DNA of 64,000 nt, from positions 47,671 to 111,670 of the forward strand of contig NZ_WOSV01000008.1 in NCBI RefSeq assembly GCF_011516655.1. The letters run 5' to 3'. How positions within the stretch are numbered: the stretch's first letter is position 1; the number at the start of each line of letters is the position of its first letter. The notes under the pieces are model-generated. The model was not told the origin of the DNA. It ran no database searches and was given only the letters and a program-made list of their open reading frames with translations. Position numbers and translations under genes: made by a program. Origin of the DNA: Acetobacter thailandicus. Lineage in GTDB: Bacteria; Pseudomonadota; Alphaproteobacteria; Acetobacterales; Acetobacteraceae. Shown here one piece after another: positions 63,458 to 64,000 of this stretch.

Positions 63458-64000
63458 GGTTTGGTTCCTGTCGAATAATTTGACATGTTTACTGAGGAGG
63501 CTCCCTCAATTCCAAGTGCGCTGAGAGCAGTATTTACGATGTATGGAGCGGTAAGGCCAGCCTGCTCATACTGTGCTGCCTGAGTATTATGGTCGATAAA
63601 GATATCAGGCAAGGTCATGGGACGAAAGCGCACAGAGTCGAGCAGCCCGGTTCTGGCCAGGTGATGCATGACGAGAGACCCAAAGCCACCCTCTGAACCT
63701 TCCTCAAGCGTAATCAGCACAGCGTGGTTGCGTGCCAGATTTTCAACAAGGCCGGTGTCAAACGGTTTGGCAAAGCGCGCATCAGCAACGGTAGGGGCCA
63801 GGCCATGGGCTGCGAGGATATCCGCCGCTTTAAGCGCTTCAGCCAGGCGCGGGCCGAGGGAGAGGATGGCGATGCCACCTTTCTCAGGACCGCTCTGACT
63901 GCCCATTTCACGAATAATCCGGCCTTTGCCAATTTCGAGCACCTGTCCGGCTGCCGGCAGTTCAAGGCCAAGCCCGCCACCACGCGGGTAGCGCAGGGCA
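63454..64000 (-). CDS. dxs: 1-deoxy-D-xylulose-5-phosphate synthase, C-terminal part
   Basis: The frame is open to the window edge, leaving about 180 residues of the C-terminal transketolase-like domain. Segments are ALRYPRGGGLG, ILSLGPRLAEALKAADILA, DARFAKPFD and TLEEGSEGGFGSLV. Dxs makes the first dedicated precursor of the MEP isoprenoid pathway, so it feeds hopanoid synthesis directly. The thiamine-diphosphate domain lies outside the window. Confidence 0.95.
   Translation of the reverse strand, partial: ALRYPRGGGLGLELPAAGQVLEIGKGRIIREMGSQSGPEKGGIAILSLGPRLAEALKAADILAAHGLAPTVADARFAKPFDTGLVENLARNHAVLITLEEGSEGGFGSLVMHHLARTGLLDSVRFRPMTLPDIFIDHNTQAAQYEQAGLTAPYIVNTALSALGIEGASSVNMSNYSTGTKP

Noticed and set aside
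1..64000. CRISPR array, rRNA operon or further tRNA genes
   Set aside because: Scanning by eye showed no regularly spaced repeats, no rRNA sequence and only one cloverleaf (9406-9482).

Overview
The window comes from an alphaproteobacterium, most likely an acetic acid bacterium (Acetobacteraceae, Rhodospirillales). The evidence is the hopanoid side-chain genes hpnI, hpnJ, hpnK and hpnM next to dxs, an EipB (DUF1849) protein, a DUF2272 lipoprotein, several family-61 glycosyltransferases, a lysine/alanine-rich H1-like protein and a LutABC lactate operon. Base composition is moderate in the core genes and strongly A+T-rich in one accessory segment. I do not name a genus.

Layout. 1-11.8 kb is housekeeping: the 3' end of dnaK, then dnaJ, dapB, metK (behind a possible structured leader), trmB and purH, followed by small secreted, tRNA-binding-domain and dioxygenase genes, an Ivy-type lysozyme inhibitor, tRNA-Arg(ACG) and guaA. 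11.8-16.7 kb is a decayed island at the 3' end of guaA. It holds a broken tyrosine-integrase N-terminus, an IS5/IS427-type element, an A+T-rich core of toxin- and immunity-like genes and fragments (including an HNH nuclease domain followed by a SUKH-type immunity pseudogene) and a second, truncated, inverted copy of the same IS. 16.7-24.1 kb has a DUF2272 lipoprotein, a cysteine synthase, two sugar transferases, more IS debris, a deleted IS481-type element and mtnA, whose last codons now come from that IS. 24.4-28.5 kb has the H1-like gene and a complete zinc-uptake locus: zur divergent from znuABC with a Zur-box-like palindrome between them.

28.5-46.2 kb mixes metabolism and surface genes: an enoyl-CoA-hydratase-like enzyme, GT61, YbaY/META, an SDR that has lost its catalytic residues, a YqaA/DedA membrane protein, a histidine phosphatase, prs, a MATE transporter, a roughly 1000-residue GT2/GT4 fusion, DUF1643, an M29 aminopeptidase, eipB and aspS. 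46.4-51.9 kb is a forward housekeeping series: rplY, pth, ychF, proA, nadD, rsfS and rlmH. rsfS has no ordinary start codon at its expected beginning. 51.9-55.8 kb is a LysR regulator divergent from lutABC. 55.8-64 kb is all on the minus strand: a lipoprotein, murA, dcd, a small basic protein, then hpnK, hpnJ, hpnI, hpnM and the 3' end of dxs.

How the parts work together. dxs supplies isoprenoid precursor, and HpnI/HpnK/HpnJ elaborate the bacteriohopanetetrol side chain, so the right end is a membrane-lipid module. Zur with ZnuABC is a self-contained zinc-homeostasis unit. LutABC with LysR is a lactate-oxidation unit. The most unusual part is the guaA island, a graveyard of antagonism genes bounded by inverted IS copies. 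No CRISPR array, rRNA or intact prophage was seen.
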